From UBA1723 sp045642085 (lineage in GTDB: Bacteria > Bacteroidota > Bacteroidia > Bacteroidales > Paludibacteraceae), in contig JAZUIF010000107.1 in the NCBI GenBank assembly GCA_045642085.1, positions 1 through 64,000 of the forward strand: 64,000 nucleotides of DNA, given 5' to 3'. Every line of letters starts with the position of its first letter. Positions within the stretch are counted from its first letter, which is position 1. The notes beneath the pieces are model-generated. The model did no database searches. It was not told the origin of the DNA and saw only the letters and a list, made by a program, of their open reading frames with translations. Of this stretch, positions 9,901 to 17,223 are shown in pieces. The translations under genes were made by a program, and so were the position numbers.

Positions 9901-11850
9901 TGTGATGTTGTTAGGATATTCATCTGAAGTCCAACCTGTACCTCCACGACACTCTATTCGTGCAGTAGTACAATATCTTCCTTGGTCGATATTATCATTT
10001 AGTCGACAAACGATCTTCATCGAGTCTATAGTTGGTTCTAGACCAGTTGTTGTCTTGAATCCAGAAAGAGTTGCTCTATCCCAAACAACAGAATCTCCAC
10101 TAAGCTTACCCTTGTCAGATGAGACAAAGTCAAAACCTGCAGGAAGTCCAAATTTAACAATAGTATTTTTAGCATCTACTGAACCATAGTTTCTTATATT
10201 AACTGTAAAGGTCACAGTATCTCCTGCAAATGCATAAGTCTTATCAACTTTGTGGTAAACTTTACAGTTAGCTTGAGGTACCATCTTCGAAGGAGCCTGG
10301 AAATTACCTGACAACACTAGCATACCGAGCAGTTTAAACCACTCATGGAAATAGACAGGAGATGATGTCTCATAAGACTCAAAGTTTAAGTCGTCCCACG
10401 CAATGACACAATGACGAAACATCTGACCCATCAACTCGAAATCCTGAGCCGCAACAGCTGCAGGAGAACCAGCACCATGAATCCAGTTCAATGGGAATCC
10501 TTCTCCTATCTGCCCGTGAAAATCCATTTTATCGCGAAGAGTATATGGACCCCAAAACTTCAATCCCATATCACCGATGGCATTGCAATCGTTTCCCCAT
10601 CTTTCGTCCTGAGGATTAGCTAAGAATTGCGCATAACGCATAGCCATATCTTTCTCGTAAGAATTTGAACCGCTCTCTACTTCATGACTTACAGGATTCC
10701 AAGTTGTAGTTGGGTTTCCATGCCATACATAATTCAAAATAGTTCTCCAACCAGCACGGAAGTCTTCTGAGAATTGAGCAGACGTAAACTTAAACTCTGT
10801 ATCGCTAACAGATTCGACCTCTCCACAGACAGGAATTGTATTGTCACTAACTTCATATAGTTTTCTCATTAGATAGTCGGAAGATGCTTCGCATCGCTTA
10901 CACTGGCTTATCTGCCATTCTGTAGATTTTGAATCCAACTCAAGGAATTTTGCATACTCATTGAAATACGCAGGTGCCAAGTAGTCAAAATATAATTTCT
11001 GAGATCCACCATTCTCTGGCACATATCCTTTATATGTCTTTCCTGAGCCATTTGTCATCCACGTTGTCAAATTTGCTTGATGAGACCCTCCCTTCAAATA
11101 ACCATCAAATCCAACATCTCCAGATACATATTTCCCTAATCCGTTATAGTCGACAGGATCAACCATCGCACGGATATACTTCAGTGCCTCCTCTTTATAA
11201 TTAAGTTCTCCGAATCGTGTTTGAATACCAGATTTTTCACCCCACTGTTTGGCTGCGATCAAAAGAGCCAATGCAATATCCACATCACCGTCTGTTGCAG
11301 ACGCACTAGCTGAATTGTAGCTACCTAACGCCATTCCAGAACCTGCACCGAAAGCTCCGGAACCGTTCAACCCCTTAGAGTAACCATCATAGCTATTTGT
11401 ACCTCCATCATAAAAACGCTCAGTACCAATAAACATACGGTCGTGCATACTCATATAGTAGCCGTCAAAATATGCTTTGTCTCCAAAAATGGCAGATGGC
11501 AACAAATAGTAACCGTCTCCCTCCGCACACTCACAGTGAGTTTCGGCATTCTTCGCGTCTGGAATCAAATACTGGACACCATCAACCTCATAACCATGCT
11601 CCATAGTATTGTTACAAATGTGTTGCCATGCGTCCAACATTCTTCTTTCCATCTCCGCATGAGTCACACCTGGAGCATTATGTGTCGCCAATGACTTACA
11701 TTCTGGAGAATAATCCATGAACTGAGGGAATGGGAATGCGGGATTTCCCGTATTGACATGAGCTTCTACACGTGCACTTGCTATATGTGCTGACATTGCT
11801 AATGCCGTTGTCGCTCCAAAATATATTAATTTACGCATTATACCTTTCAT
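3958..11850 (-). CDS. Giant secreted glycoside hydrolase family 8 protein with type-B T9SS sorting domain
   Basis: 2630 residues with a Sec signal peptide (about 1-27). Residues about 45-545 look like glycoside hydrolase family 8: a catalytic-acid region AEGDGYYLL (E110), YMSMHDRMF, and the family signature ATDGDVDIALALLIAAKQW (185-203, with D187/D189). GH8 enzymes cut beta-1,4 glucans, xylan or chitosan; the substrate cannot be told. A DUF11-like domain follows (HKVDKTYAFAGDTVTF), then a second beta-sandwich region and a long chain of Ig-like/PKD-type modules, many with paired Cys and phrases such as ICEDESL or TVCVNNIG. The end has the type-B (gliding-motility-associated) C-terminal domain, VITPNGDGKNDAF, directing export by T9SS. 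Start at Met1 or Met5 is unresolved. Confidence 0.85.
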   Translation of the reverse strand: MKGIMRKLIYFGATTALAMSAHIASARVEAHVNTGNPAFPFPQFMDYSPECKSLATHNAPGVTHAEMERRMLDAWQHICNNTMEHGYEVDGVQYLIPDAKNAETHCECAEGDGYYLLPSAIFGDKAYFDGYYMSMHDRMFIGTERFYDGGTNSYDGYSKGLNGSGAFGAGSGMALGSYNSASASATDGDVDIALALLIAAKQWGEKSGIQTRFGELNYKEEALKYIRAMVDPVDYNGLGKYVSGDVGFDGYLKGGSHQANLTTWMTNGSGKTYKGYVPENGGSQKLYFDYLAPAYFNEYAKFLELDSKSTEWQISQCKRCEASSDYLMRKLYEVSDNTIPVCGEVESVSDTEFKFTSAQFSEDFRAGWRTILNYVWHGNPTTTWNPVSHEVESGSNSYEKDMAMRYAQFLANPQDERWGNDCNAIGDMGLKFWGPYTLRDKMDFHGQIGEGFPLNWIHGAGSPAAVAAQDFELMGQMFRHCVIAWDDLNFESYETSSPVYFHEWFKLLGMLVLSGNFQAPSKMVPQANCKVYHKVDKTYAFAGDTVTFTVNIRNYGSVDAKNTIVKFGLPAGFDFVSSDKGKLSGDSVVWDRATLSGFKTTTGLEPTIDSMKIVCRLNDNIDQGRYCTTARIECRGGTGWTSDEYPNNITDVMERNCVDVVARALKIDKKANRDKINPDNIAQFKINFENSAEAGWINGGRPGVRLSYGHLPVANPEATDQIVSFYRLFNDADEAYINYGNYRVSYYMYDPSLICFSGTNGCDVGWAMACDFYQGGLKEALKITHETTVEGEDPERPGKKYNQRIIVQFADQLATVSQHLQQYASSDKGDGLHVHEGGGATLLLNMRMACSQGGKMFDLTDDWSYSDEWASSKQNDLHYPIIYDNTDPNNLDQPITSWDRHSCGTPEKYCDRILVEEWDGYTWRRVLGNGPMPGRDVYNVVLRDTLPKGMEFLEFVGACPLEEFGGSWKTEKTSDGRDVVVWTINRMMIKQKGTITYNANITFPSGAECKSDDEDIINRAWIWGDKESKIYGADTITVTCSKVPEPRIKSTLEKTVDKEKVQKEDVVEYTLNYEQTHGAIFENAESKSSDWDLNAFSISDGNVTTVSNQTGTAKYKYSKGKNFHIKMDLNPATYATFQILLRQGSANPISMQIKPDLSQRVLMVTTYQGSTVKQPMEEVLFKGSTEPISVILDLNSDVLRMWVNKDTTSGYNYSVTGLADGEGYFGFKNGSMEGQDSYGTHKFTNIHVHTDYAYDLRIIDRKPEEIKFISADEGGELLGDSIVWEFEQGIDNPIPFGTKYKVTWKGMVENCDELVINYAYVHLLGHKDGTIEDDAVSKCVSEDCEGVQKAELKFRDGEIVNTICDGDTAVLVAVGTPLSRNYKYQFFLDNEKLGELSSVDTLIVKKAGTYKVLISDPECPIASDKPSNTVTLKVNALPTAELTEKAIICEDESLDLSKYTDDDYTIKWYDNIMEPIEAGEISSDVVNTKYFYEFTDVNGCKGEKKEWNVTINEIPLPPIVEDIQELPLKDGVTKDISSMAIPSSGGSVVWFKTEEDALNNVNALDPSDRRADLSVEGPQDFFVREKSPAGCMSILAKVSVIITDSQKPDINDTTICVGEEIEVASLVKIEEGNTLVWFDEEGNETSDPGTYSSTESGSKEFTVAQKKGETLSEKISFSITTVDVAKLKEDVSKSYCAGDDASELKAEIDTEACPTCKTPTSYNWYREGTPITNLKPDTESQDVYYYEVEPVYKISENHQCIGPKVDYSVSVTLVPSAKPAHSIMYTLSDAVGNVFPSLTDKDPTAVVPTDNRSTLEWYTADGELIGDGTVAPSPTMDMVDSNSEVTPLKYKVKQVRNGCKSGFEDVIVNITKTPTPKPENVYFCDGETPEPIENYITFDAGYEPVWYDGDPLRGGMPTLNNEKPIINTTADPGKSETPREYFVAQRNSEGTSAAVPLKVIVYARPKIKAKNTTSCVEPVNTVDLWDRDASKHVEKTYFYVANIQMDLVSISVSRPDLQIAGYFVYKNTVDGDEKECLSAKENVSIEIHDLGAVKIEPEGDYAICPNSAAELSVSTTGEILGDSTLTYVWNKNNNATEDGKFLSDPITEETIFTVTLSDGICTKTFEKKVGITNGKIDGVIEISEAGSDKPDVKETASSDGAKFHSCGGDVTVVANVAGTDFVWDDPEGTANNTIVKNSGVYNLKYKDVNGCETGFAVEIIPTIIEDNTVVSDYTLCEGETVTLVSDITAGTGSPVVVWKKDGDVVETSTSLVLKKVKSDAQGEYTYEAELNGCKKSGVFGTVEVLPRPTYTIKDVDPVCVGNSEEIGLETLAPPTASVEWTSNPTLLSTGNTAVVTPENDETYTLTISQNGGCKIVENISVKVVKPIDFSINGNDTTVCVNNIGNLRFGLKIVEGDVLEYEWKDTNKDSVVSTSSVLKFNEKEVGIYKYTVTLTSEACRPETDDIEIVVAGTPLVDTVVNVDYHHVEIIPNNSYGDAPYVYKVDVEDFSSEEVVYVKYGHHVVVIKDNNGCMSEYEFETEAPDFEIPTVITPNGDGKNDAFISQVISEAYPDARVTIFDRYGKKLTEIKGDESWDGMYLGHKMPSTDYWYEIWIEEIRKKYVGHFTLINE

Positions 11851-11968
11851 GCAAATTAAATTTTATTGAGTACCCTATTATTAGTGTTATGTTTTAGAAT
11901 TCAACTTGCAAATATCTATTTTTTTTGCCGTATTTACAAATTTTAAGGAAAGTTTCGGAATTCCAATT

Positions 11969-12035
11969 GTAGGGGTGCACATGCCACAATATTTGTAGGG
12001 GCAGACCTTGTGCCTACCCCAATAACAAATTGGGC
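11969..12035. repeat. Intergenic palindromic repeat of the TAGGGGC/GCCTACCCC type
   Basis: Contains GTAGGGGTGCACATGCC and, 27 bp on, GTAGGGGCAGACCTTGTGCC running into TACCCC, an inverted repeat. A related piece (GTAGGGGCGACGCCTTGTGC) occurs at 55858. No coding potential is apparent. Confidence 0.5.
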
Positions 12036-12070
12036 ATTAATGAAAAGCATATGGCACAAAACAAAAAAAA

Positions 12071-12093
12071 GAGGAACATCTCTGTTCCTCTTT
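12071..12093 (-). terminator. Terminator of tRNA-Leu
   Basis: GAGGAACA/TGTTCCTC stem with a 4-nt loop followed by eight Ts on the minus strand, directly downstream of the tRNA. Confidence 0.85.
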
Positions 12094-12094
12094 G

Positions 12095-12176
12095 TACCCA
12101 GACCCGGGATCGAACCGGGATGGGTTGCCCCACTGGTGTTTGAGACCAGCGCGTCTACCGATTCCGCCATCTGGGC
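12095..12176 (-). tRNA. tRNA-Leu (anticodon CAA)
   Basis: The minus strand folds as a class II tRNA: acceptor GCCCAGA with TCTGGGT (first pair G-U), D-arm GCGGAATCGGTAGACGC, anticodon stem CTGGT/ACCAG around loop CTCAAAC (anticodon CAA), a variable arm and T-arm CCGGTTCGATCCCGG. The discriminator is A and CCA is not encoded. An 82-nt length is normal for leucine. Confidence 0.96.
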
Positions 12177-12198
12177 ATTTCATTTCTGAATTGCGATG

Positions 12199-12229
12199 CA
12201 AAAGTATAGCTCTTTTACGATTTGTGCAA
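12199..12229 (-). promoter_or_regulatory. tRNA-Leu promoter
   Basis: Minus-strand TACTTTTG (12199-12206) with TTGC 19 nt upstream (12226-12229), the same arrangement as the rRNA promoter. The transcribed leader contains GCAATTCAGAAATG, which also occurs ahead of the initiator tRNA at 33620. Confidence 0.7.
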
Positions 12230-12331
12230 GCCTTTTTAAGATTATTTTTAATAAATGTTTATAATTAAATATGATTCAACAATTTATAAATTTTGTCAAA
12301 ACCATCAAACATGACTGGAACAAACAAAAAA

Positions 12332-12353
12332 GACGGGCTGAAATTCAACCCGC
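12332..12353 (-). terminator. Terminator of the WYL regulator gene
   Basis: Minus-strand stem GGGTTGAA/TTCAGCCC followed by a T-run, 42 bp beyond the stop at 12395. Confidence 0.75.
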
Positions 12354-12394
12354 CTATACTATAACTCTCAATTCGATATACTCTATTACTCCTT

Positions 12395-13354
12395 TTAGTA
12401 ACGTTTCAACATATTCTCAATCATCTCCTTAATCTCATTCCTTAATGACTCTGGCGACAATACCTCTACCTGGTCTCCCTGCTGAAGGATAAGCTGCTTG
12501 AAGTCGAATGTCGGTCTGACAACCATCGAGAAATCAGTATAATCAGCCGTCTTACTTTCTATCTTCTGAGAATGATGAAACGGCAATGTCTCCATATAAT
12601 CTATCGTTTTGTCATAAGCTCGAATCAAAACTTTCTGTTTAGATGCTCCACCAGTATAGACGCCAACACTGCCATCAAAATATTCGTCGGGATCAAAGTC
12701 ATTATTCGGCTTACACTTCTCATCGAGAATCTCAATGCTCTTTACTCTGTCAAGAGCGTAGACACGTATCGTATCCTTCAGCTCATCTAGCTTATGCTCC
12801 TTCTTTAGTCTATCGTTCTCCTCCACGTAATGAAGAGCTCGCACGACCACATACCAACGTCTGTTGGAGACCTTCAACAAATACGGCTCCACCTTAAATG
12901 TCTTCGGAGCGGGATCTCCAAACTTCTGATATGTCATCTCCACAACTTTGTTCTCTTTAATAGCTTTCATGAAGATCAAAGGCCATTTGTTGCCCGACGG
13001 AATCTCCTCATACTGAACCTTATTCTCCAAACTATTGTCGTTGTTGAGCTGGTTCAATAATGAAAACGAATCCATCACCCATGATCTAATTGAGCTGTAC
13101 TTAAGTTTTCCATCCGAACTCTCAATATGATACTTGTATCCTCTGCAATTTTCGTCAATCTCTATGTCCAAACCGAAAATCTCTTTAATAGCCTTACGAT
13201 AGTTGTGGAAAGTTCGCTTGGCCAATTCCTGCCCTTCCCCTAAAAGTGGATTCTGCCACTTTTCGTCAATCTCCTCGAATGTCAGATGCCCTCCAGGAGT
13301 ACTTCTAAACAAATCGATAAGCTTAATGTATTTTGCAATCTGATTTCCCGCCAT
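12395..13354 (-). CDS. WYL-domain transcriptional regulator
   Basis: 319 residues. The N-terminal part (about 1-90) has a helix-turn-helix layout (YIKLIDLFRSTPGGHLTFEEI), followed by a WYL core around residues 130-240 with conserved segments KVVEMTYQKFG, PYLLKVSNRRWYVVVRAL and YALDRVKSIEIL. The C-terminal WCX-like extension contains GDQVEVLSPESLRNEI. WYL proteins sense ligands or nucleic acid and regulate transcription; the target is unknown. It stands alone between tRNA-Leu and an AT-rich 700-bp gap, so neighbours give no clue. Confidence 0.85.
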   Translation of the reverse strand: MAGNQIAKYIKLIDLFRSTPGGHLTFEEIDEKWQNPLLGEGQELAKRTFHNYRKAIKEIFGLDIEIDENCRGYKYHIESSDGKLKYSSIRSWVMDSFSLLNQLNNDNSLENKVQYEEIPSGNKWPLIFMKAIKENKVVEMTYQKFGDPAPKTFKVEPYLLKVSNRRWYVVVRALHYVEENDRLKKEHKLDELKDTIRVYALDRVKSIEILDEKCKPNNDFDPDEYFDGSVGVYTGGASKQKVLIRAYDKTIDYMETLPFHHSQKIESKTADYTDFSMVVRPTFDFKQLILQQGDQVEVLSPESLRNEIKEMIENMLKRY

Positions 13355-13424
13355 AGTCCTTACCTTTTTAGCAAATGTAAATAAAAGTTATGAAATAAAA
13401 AAGCACAGGTTTAAAAAACTAAAA

Positions 13425-13446
13425 CCGCCAGGTCTATGCCTGACGG
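13425..13446 (-). terminator. Terminator of a short minus-strand transcript
   Basis: Minus-strand stem CCGTCAGG/CCTGGCGG (one G-U pair) followed by TTTTAGTTTTTT. Its direction means it ends a transcript coming from 13447-13710, not the WYL gene, which starts to its left. Confidence 0.6.
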
Positions 13447-13485
13447 ATTTAAATAGTAGTATGTAGTTAATTATTTTTCATTTTT

Positions 13486-13686
13486 TCATTGACTAAAGCT
13501 CAGTTTTTCATACTCTAAAATACCCTTTTCTCTTTTTTCGCACTCTAATAACTTTAATAATCCAAAATAGTCCTTAAGTCCTTTTAATAATGTGTCCCTT
13601 TTCCAAAATCCTTTTACGTCTCTCCAATTCCCTAAAGAGATTTTAATTAAAAACGTCAGCGTGGGAATTGCGCCATCATGCAACAC
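13486..13686 (-). CDS. Doubtful 66-residue ORF, or a small RNA, on a short transcript
   Basis: The ORF is rich in Lys, Leu and Glu and resembles no family I know. What supports expression is its surroundings: a minus-strand TATACTTTTG box at 13707-13716, identical to the rRNA and tRNA-Leu -7 boxes, lies about 20 bp upstream, and a terminator lies 40 bp downstream. No -33 element sits at the usual distance (the nearest TTTG is 24 nt away). The transcript could equally be non-coding. From 13747 to 14075 I see only AT-rich sequence. Confidence 0.3.
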   Translation of the reverse strand: MLHDGAIPTLTFLIKISLGNWRDVKGFWKRDTLLKGLKDYFGLLKLLECEKREKGILEYEKLSFSQ

Positions 13687-14075
13687 TGTTTTTTTAACGT
13701 TTTTAACAAAAGTATAGCAAAAAATAAATAATTGTTAACAAAACTATATGCCCTTCAACATCTAATTTTGACAAAAATTATACATTGCTAATAATCAGTA
13801 ATTTACGCACTCTTCCAATTTTATGTTATAGAAAAGTGTTTTTTGCAACGATGATTTATGTCGATTTAGTTTAAATATTGATATACAATTAGATAAAGCA
13901 TAGAAATTATAAAAAATCTGATTTATAAAAAACTTTTTTGATAAAACTAATACAATAATTTTTTGATTCTTACGTTATATAAAATACTTACTTCACTTAG
14001 ATTTTTAAGCAAAAGGATGTATTATTCCATTAATAATTCTAATTTTGAATAAAGAAAAACCAAAAAACTACTTAA

Positions 14076-14924
14076 ATGAAAAGGACTAAATTATTCAGTT
14101 TGCTTTGCATAAGCTTTATGCTTGGCAATACTTCTTGCTCGAAAGACGATGAGGAAGAAAACGACAATGGCAAACAAGAAACTGTAACTCCTCCTACTAA
14201 TATAACTGAGTATGAGAGAGCCGAGACAGCTAAATACAACTTCTATGGAGCTGAGTTGCTGTCGAAAGAATCATTCAAATATGGAAAGTTTGAAGCCAAG
14301 ATGAAAATGGCTTACGCTCCTGGCTGCATCAGCTCAATGTTCCTTTACTACAACAATTCTTATAAAGGCGGCACTGAGATATGGAATGAGATAGATATCG
14401 AGGTGATTGGTAAAGAACCAAACGGTTTCCAGTCGAACATCATTACGGGTAAGAAAGAGAAGCAGATCACAACAGAAAGCGTACATAAGTTTGCGACTCC
14501 TGTCTCAAATGATTTCCATCTCTACACTGTGGAGTGGACTCCTGATTATGTGGCATGGTATTTCGACGGCGAACTTATCAGAAAGAATGATTCATCCAAC
14601 GACCCTAAGAAGCAGGTTGAAGCCTTAGTTGAATCTCAGAGTCTACGTTTCAACATCTGGTCGAGCAAGAGTGAAGCTTGGGTTGGTCCGCTTAACGAAA
14701 AGAACATTCCTATCTCACAGGAAATTGATTATATCAAGGTTTACGACTATGTGGAAGAGACAGGTTCATTCACAGAGAGATGGACAGACGATTTTGATTC
14801 CTTCGACAGTAATCGTTGGAGCAAAGGAAACTGGCAAATGGAAAATGTGGTGGAGCGAGTAAACAACGTTGTGGTTGAGGATGGAATCCTAAAGCTAAAA
14901 CTTACAAAAGAGTTGAAGAAATAA
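14076..14924 (+). CDS. Circularly permuted GH16 lichenase (1,3-1,4-beta-glucanase), lipoprotein
   Basis: Predicted to cut mixed-linkage beta-glucan. A lipoprotein signal with lipobox NTSC (C21) anchors the 282-residue protein. The GH16 catalytic motif EIDIE is at 105-109 (E105 nucleophile, E109 acid/base). The order is permuted: the segment GAELLSKESFKYGKFEAKMK comes first, while WTDDFDSFDSNRWSKGNW, which normally forms the N-terminus of bacterial lichenases, sits at about residues 246-263. This is the arrangement known from the Fibrobacter succinogenes enzyme, and segments such as GKFEAKMKMA, SSMFLY and FQSNIITGK agree closely with it from memory. It is an isolated gene with its own terminator. 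Confidence 0.9.
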   Translation: MKRTKLFSLLCISFMLGNTSCSKDDEEENDNGKQETVTPPTNITEYERAETAKYNFYGAELLSKESFKYGKFEAKMKMAYAPGCISSMFLYYNNSYKGGTEIWNEIDIEVIGKEPNGFQSNIITGKKEKQITTESVHKFATPVSNDFHLYTVEWTPDYVAWYFDGELIRKNDSSNDPKKQVEALVESQSLRFNIWSSKSEAWVGPLNEKNIPISQEIDYIKVYDYVEETGSFTERWTDDFDSFDSNRWSKGNWQMENVVERVNNVVVEDGILKLKLTKELKK

Positions 14925-14934
14925 AATCTATTGC

Positions 14935-14968
14935 GGCTGGCACAGTAAATGGCCAGTCGTTTTATTTA
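14935..14968 (+). terminator. Terminator of the lichenase gene
   Basis: GGCTGGC/GCCAGTC stem followed by TTTTATTT, 11 bp past the stop codon. Confidence 0.65.
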
Positions 14969-14969
14969 G

Positions 14970-15013
14970 TACTAAAATAGGCGACACGAGAAATCGCGTC
15001 GCCTATTTTAGTA
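14970..15013. terminator. Bidirectional terminator between convergent genes
   Basis: A 16-bp perfect stem TACTAAAATAGGCGAC/GTCGCCTATTTTAGTA with A/T-rich outer arms lies between the convergent lichenase and pfkB-type genes. Confidence 0.8.
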
Positions 15014-15036
15014 TTCGTTTTTATTTTCGTCTTCGT

Positions 15037-15990
15037 TTATTCCTCATCTACTGGAATAGGATTCTGCTTGCTGTACTCCTCACAGAATTCCTTAGATGCG
15101 TAATTGTCGAGAGTCGTACAGACAAATGATGAGAAGTCGATTGCACATTTCACAACCATATCCCACTTAGCTTCATTCATACCACTTTTCAACTCATCAA
15201 AAGTGACTCCAGCAGCAAGTAGACCGTACACCACTCCAGCATTGAAATTGTCGCCAGCACCAACTGTGCTTACCACCTCAACCTTCTTGGCATCGTAGTG
15301 CTTCTTGACGCCCTTGCCATACACAGTCACACCGTTTGAGCCTTGTGTGTAAATGAAATTCTTGCTGTAGAATTCAATATGCTCCTTGTATGTCTGGTCA
15401 GGATCTGTTTCAGAGAAGATATTATCAAAGTCTTCGTCACTTCCCTTAATAATATTGGCATAATCGAAATTGTCGAGAATGTTAGGCATCAAGAAACGAA
15501 CCTGATTCTTGCGATTCTTACGGAAATTGACATCGTAATAGATGATAGCTTTCTTTCGTTTAGCCTCATCTAGCAAATATGTAAGATTATCTCTCAATGC
15601 GTCGTTGATAGAGAAGAACGATCCGATCATAATGACATCGTTTTCCTCAATCTTTGGCATCACATAATCAAGTTTCTGAGATGCATCATACTTATAGAAT
15701 AGGTAATCAGCATTCATGTTCTCATCAAGAAACGCAAGCGACAACGCTGTCTTTCCTCCGTCGTAGTCGTATACATTATCCGACTTAACATTGTTCTCTG
15801 CCAAGAATTCCTTGATCTGTTTTCCTAGACGATCACGTCCCACCTCGCTTATAAACTCAGTGTCGACACCAAGTCGGCCAAGTGTTATCATAGAGTTGAA
15901 TGTCGACCCACCTGGTTTTGCTGCAGTAGGTTGATCATTCTTAAAAATGATGTCTAGAATTGTTTCGCCTATACCAATAACTTTCCTCAT
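15037..15990 (-). CDS. PfkB-family carbohydrate kinase (fructokinase-like)
   Basis: 317-residue cytoplasmic sugar kinase of the ribokinase/PfkB fold. The N-terminal GIGETILDIIF and GGSTFNSMITLGRLG and the ATP/anion-hole motif GAGDNFNAG (about 246-254), with the catalytic Asp, are all present. The closest functional guess is fructokinase, because the N-terminal GE(T)ILDI and PGGSTFN pattern resembles Bacteroidales fructokinases; adenosine or ribose cannot be excluded. The start lies 15 bp after the stop of aroC, so the two are probably co-transcribed, aroC first. Confidence 0.85.
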   Translation of the reverse strand: MRKVIGIGETILDIIFKNDQPTAAKPGGSTFNSMITLGRLGVDTEFISEVGRDRLGKQIKEFLAENNVKSDNVYDYDGGKTALSLAFLDENMNADYLFYKYDASQKLDYVMPKIEENDVIMIGSFFSINDALRDNLTYLLDEAKRKKAIIYYDVNFRKNRKNQVRFLMPNILDNFDYANIIKGSDEDFDNIFSETDPDQTYKEHIEFYSKNFIYTQGSNGVTVYGKGVKKHYDAKKVEVVSTVGAGDNFNAGVVYGLLAAGVTFDELKSGMNEAKWDMVVKCAIDFSSFVCTTLDNYASKEFCEEYSKQNPIPVDEE

Positions 15991-16005
15991 ATCAGTTCGT
16001 ATTTA

Positions 16006-17079
16006 TTATAGTTTTGCACTTCTGTTTGCCAAAATTGCATCCAGGATGACCATTGCCGACATTGCCTCAACGATAGGCACTGCGCGTGGCAATACACATG
16101 GATCATGGCGGCCTCTAGCCTTGATGATGGCATCCTCACCAGCCTTGTTCACTGTGTTCTGCTCGAAAAGCAGTGTTGGAATTGGTTTGAATGCAGCTCT
16201 GAAGTAGATATCCTCACCGTTGGAGATTCCTCCCTGGATACCACCTGAGTGATTTGTTGTAGTGCGGATCTTTCCGTCGACATTAGCAAATCTGTCGTTC
16301 ATCTGAGATCCTCTTCCTCCTACTCCCTCGAAGCCCATACCATATTCGAAACCCTTGCAGGCATTGATGCTTAGGATGGCTGCTCCAAGACGAGCATGAA
16401 GTTTACCAAACGCAGGATCTCCAAGTCCGACTGGACATCCCTTGATAACGCATGTGATCACTCCACCGATTGTGTCGCCTTCAGCCTTCACCTGCTTGAT
16501 AAGCTCAATCATCTGCTCAGCTTTTACAGCGTCTGGGCAACGAACAATATTGCTCTCAATCTGGTTCAAATCGTATTTAGTGTAATCGGAATCAAGCTTG
16601 ATATCGCCAGCCTGTGATGTGTAGGCGAAAATCTGAATGCCAAAATGCTTCAACGCAAGCTTGGCAAACGCACCTCCCACCACGCGTGAGATAGTCTCAC
16701 GTGCTGATGATCTACCACCTCCACGATGATCGCGGATACCGTATTTAGTCTGGTAAGTATAGTCGGCATGCGACGGACGATAAAGATTCTTCATCTCCTC
16801 ATAGTCCGACGAATGCTGATTCTCGTTGCGTACCTCGAATGCGATAGGTGTTCCTGTCGACACTCCTTCATATACACCTGAAAGAATCTCAACCTTATCT
16901 CCCTCCGCACGGGCAGTAGTGATAGCACTCTGTCCGGGGCGACGACGGTTAAGCTCTGCCTGTATGAAATCAACGTCTATCTCCACTCCTGCTGGAAAAC
17001 CATCGATAATACCGCCGACAGCAGCTCCGTGGCTCTCTCCATATGTGGTAAGACGAAAAATATCTCCTATTGTATTCAT
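16006..17079 (-). CDS. aroC: Chorismate synthase
   Basis: Converts 5-enolpyruvylshikimate 3-phosphate to chorismate, the last common step of aromatic amino acid synthesis; needs reduced FMN. The 357-residue protein carries the three family signatures: GESHGAAVGGIIDGFPAG near the N-terminus, DHRGGGRSSARET near residues 115-127, and a C-terminal RGRHDPCVLPRAVPI. Length is typical. It appears to be first in a two-gene unit with the sugar kinase. A MITE-like element lies directly upstream (17112-17211). Confidence 0.97.
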   Translation of the reverse strand: MNTIGDIFRLTTYGESHGAAVGGIIDGFPAGVEIDVDFIQAELNRRRPGQSAITTARAEGDKVEILSGVYEGVSTGTPIAFEVRNENQHSSDYEEMKNLYRPSHADYTYQTKYGIRDHRGGGRSSARETISRVVGGAFAKLALKHFGIQIFAYTSQAGDIKLDSDYTKYDLNQIESNIVRCPDAVKAEQMIELIKQVKAEGDTIGGVITCVIKGCPVGLGDPAFGKLHARLGAAILSINACKGFEYGMGFEGVGGRGSQMNDRFANVDGKIRTTTNHSGGIQGGISNGEDIYFRAAFKPIPTLLFEQNTVNKAGEDAIIKARGRHDPCVLPRAVPIVEAMSAMVILDAILANRSAKL

Positions 17080-17111
17080 TTAATTCGATTTTATTTGATA
17101 ATTATATACGA

Positions 17112-17211
17112 GTTGTCCAAACACGCTTATTTTTTATACGCTCGCCCTCCGGGCTCGCGTTGGTGGGGTGGTTAGGGCGTTCCGCCCTTAACAATCCTCA
17201 TTTTGAACAAC
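17112..17211 (+). repeat. MITE-like intergenic element, copy 1
   Basis: About 100 bp with imperfect terminal inverted repeats: GTTGTCCAAACA at one end and the complement of GTTGTTCAAAAT at the other. A second copy lies inverted at 63107-63210. The two share about 48 bp at one end (including ATACGCTCG and CTCCGG) and about 26 bp at the other (CCCTTAACAATCCTCATTTT), with a divergent middle. Confidence 0.65.
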
Positions 17212-17223
17212 TACCATATAATT

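Noticed and set aside
11943..12170. 75-residue minus-strand ORF
   Set aside because: It reads through the tRNA-Leu gene; a shadow of the tRNA.
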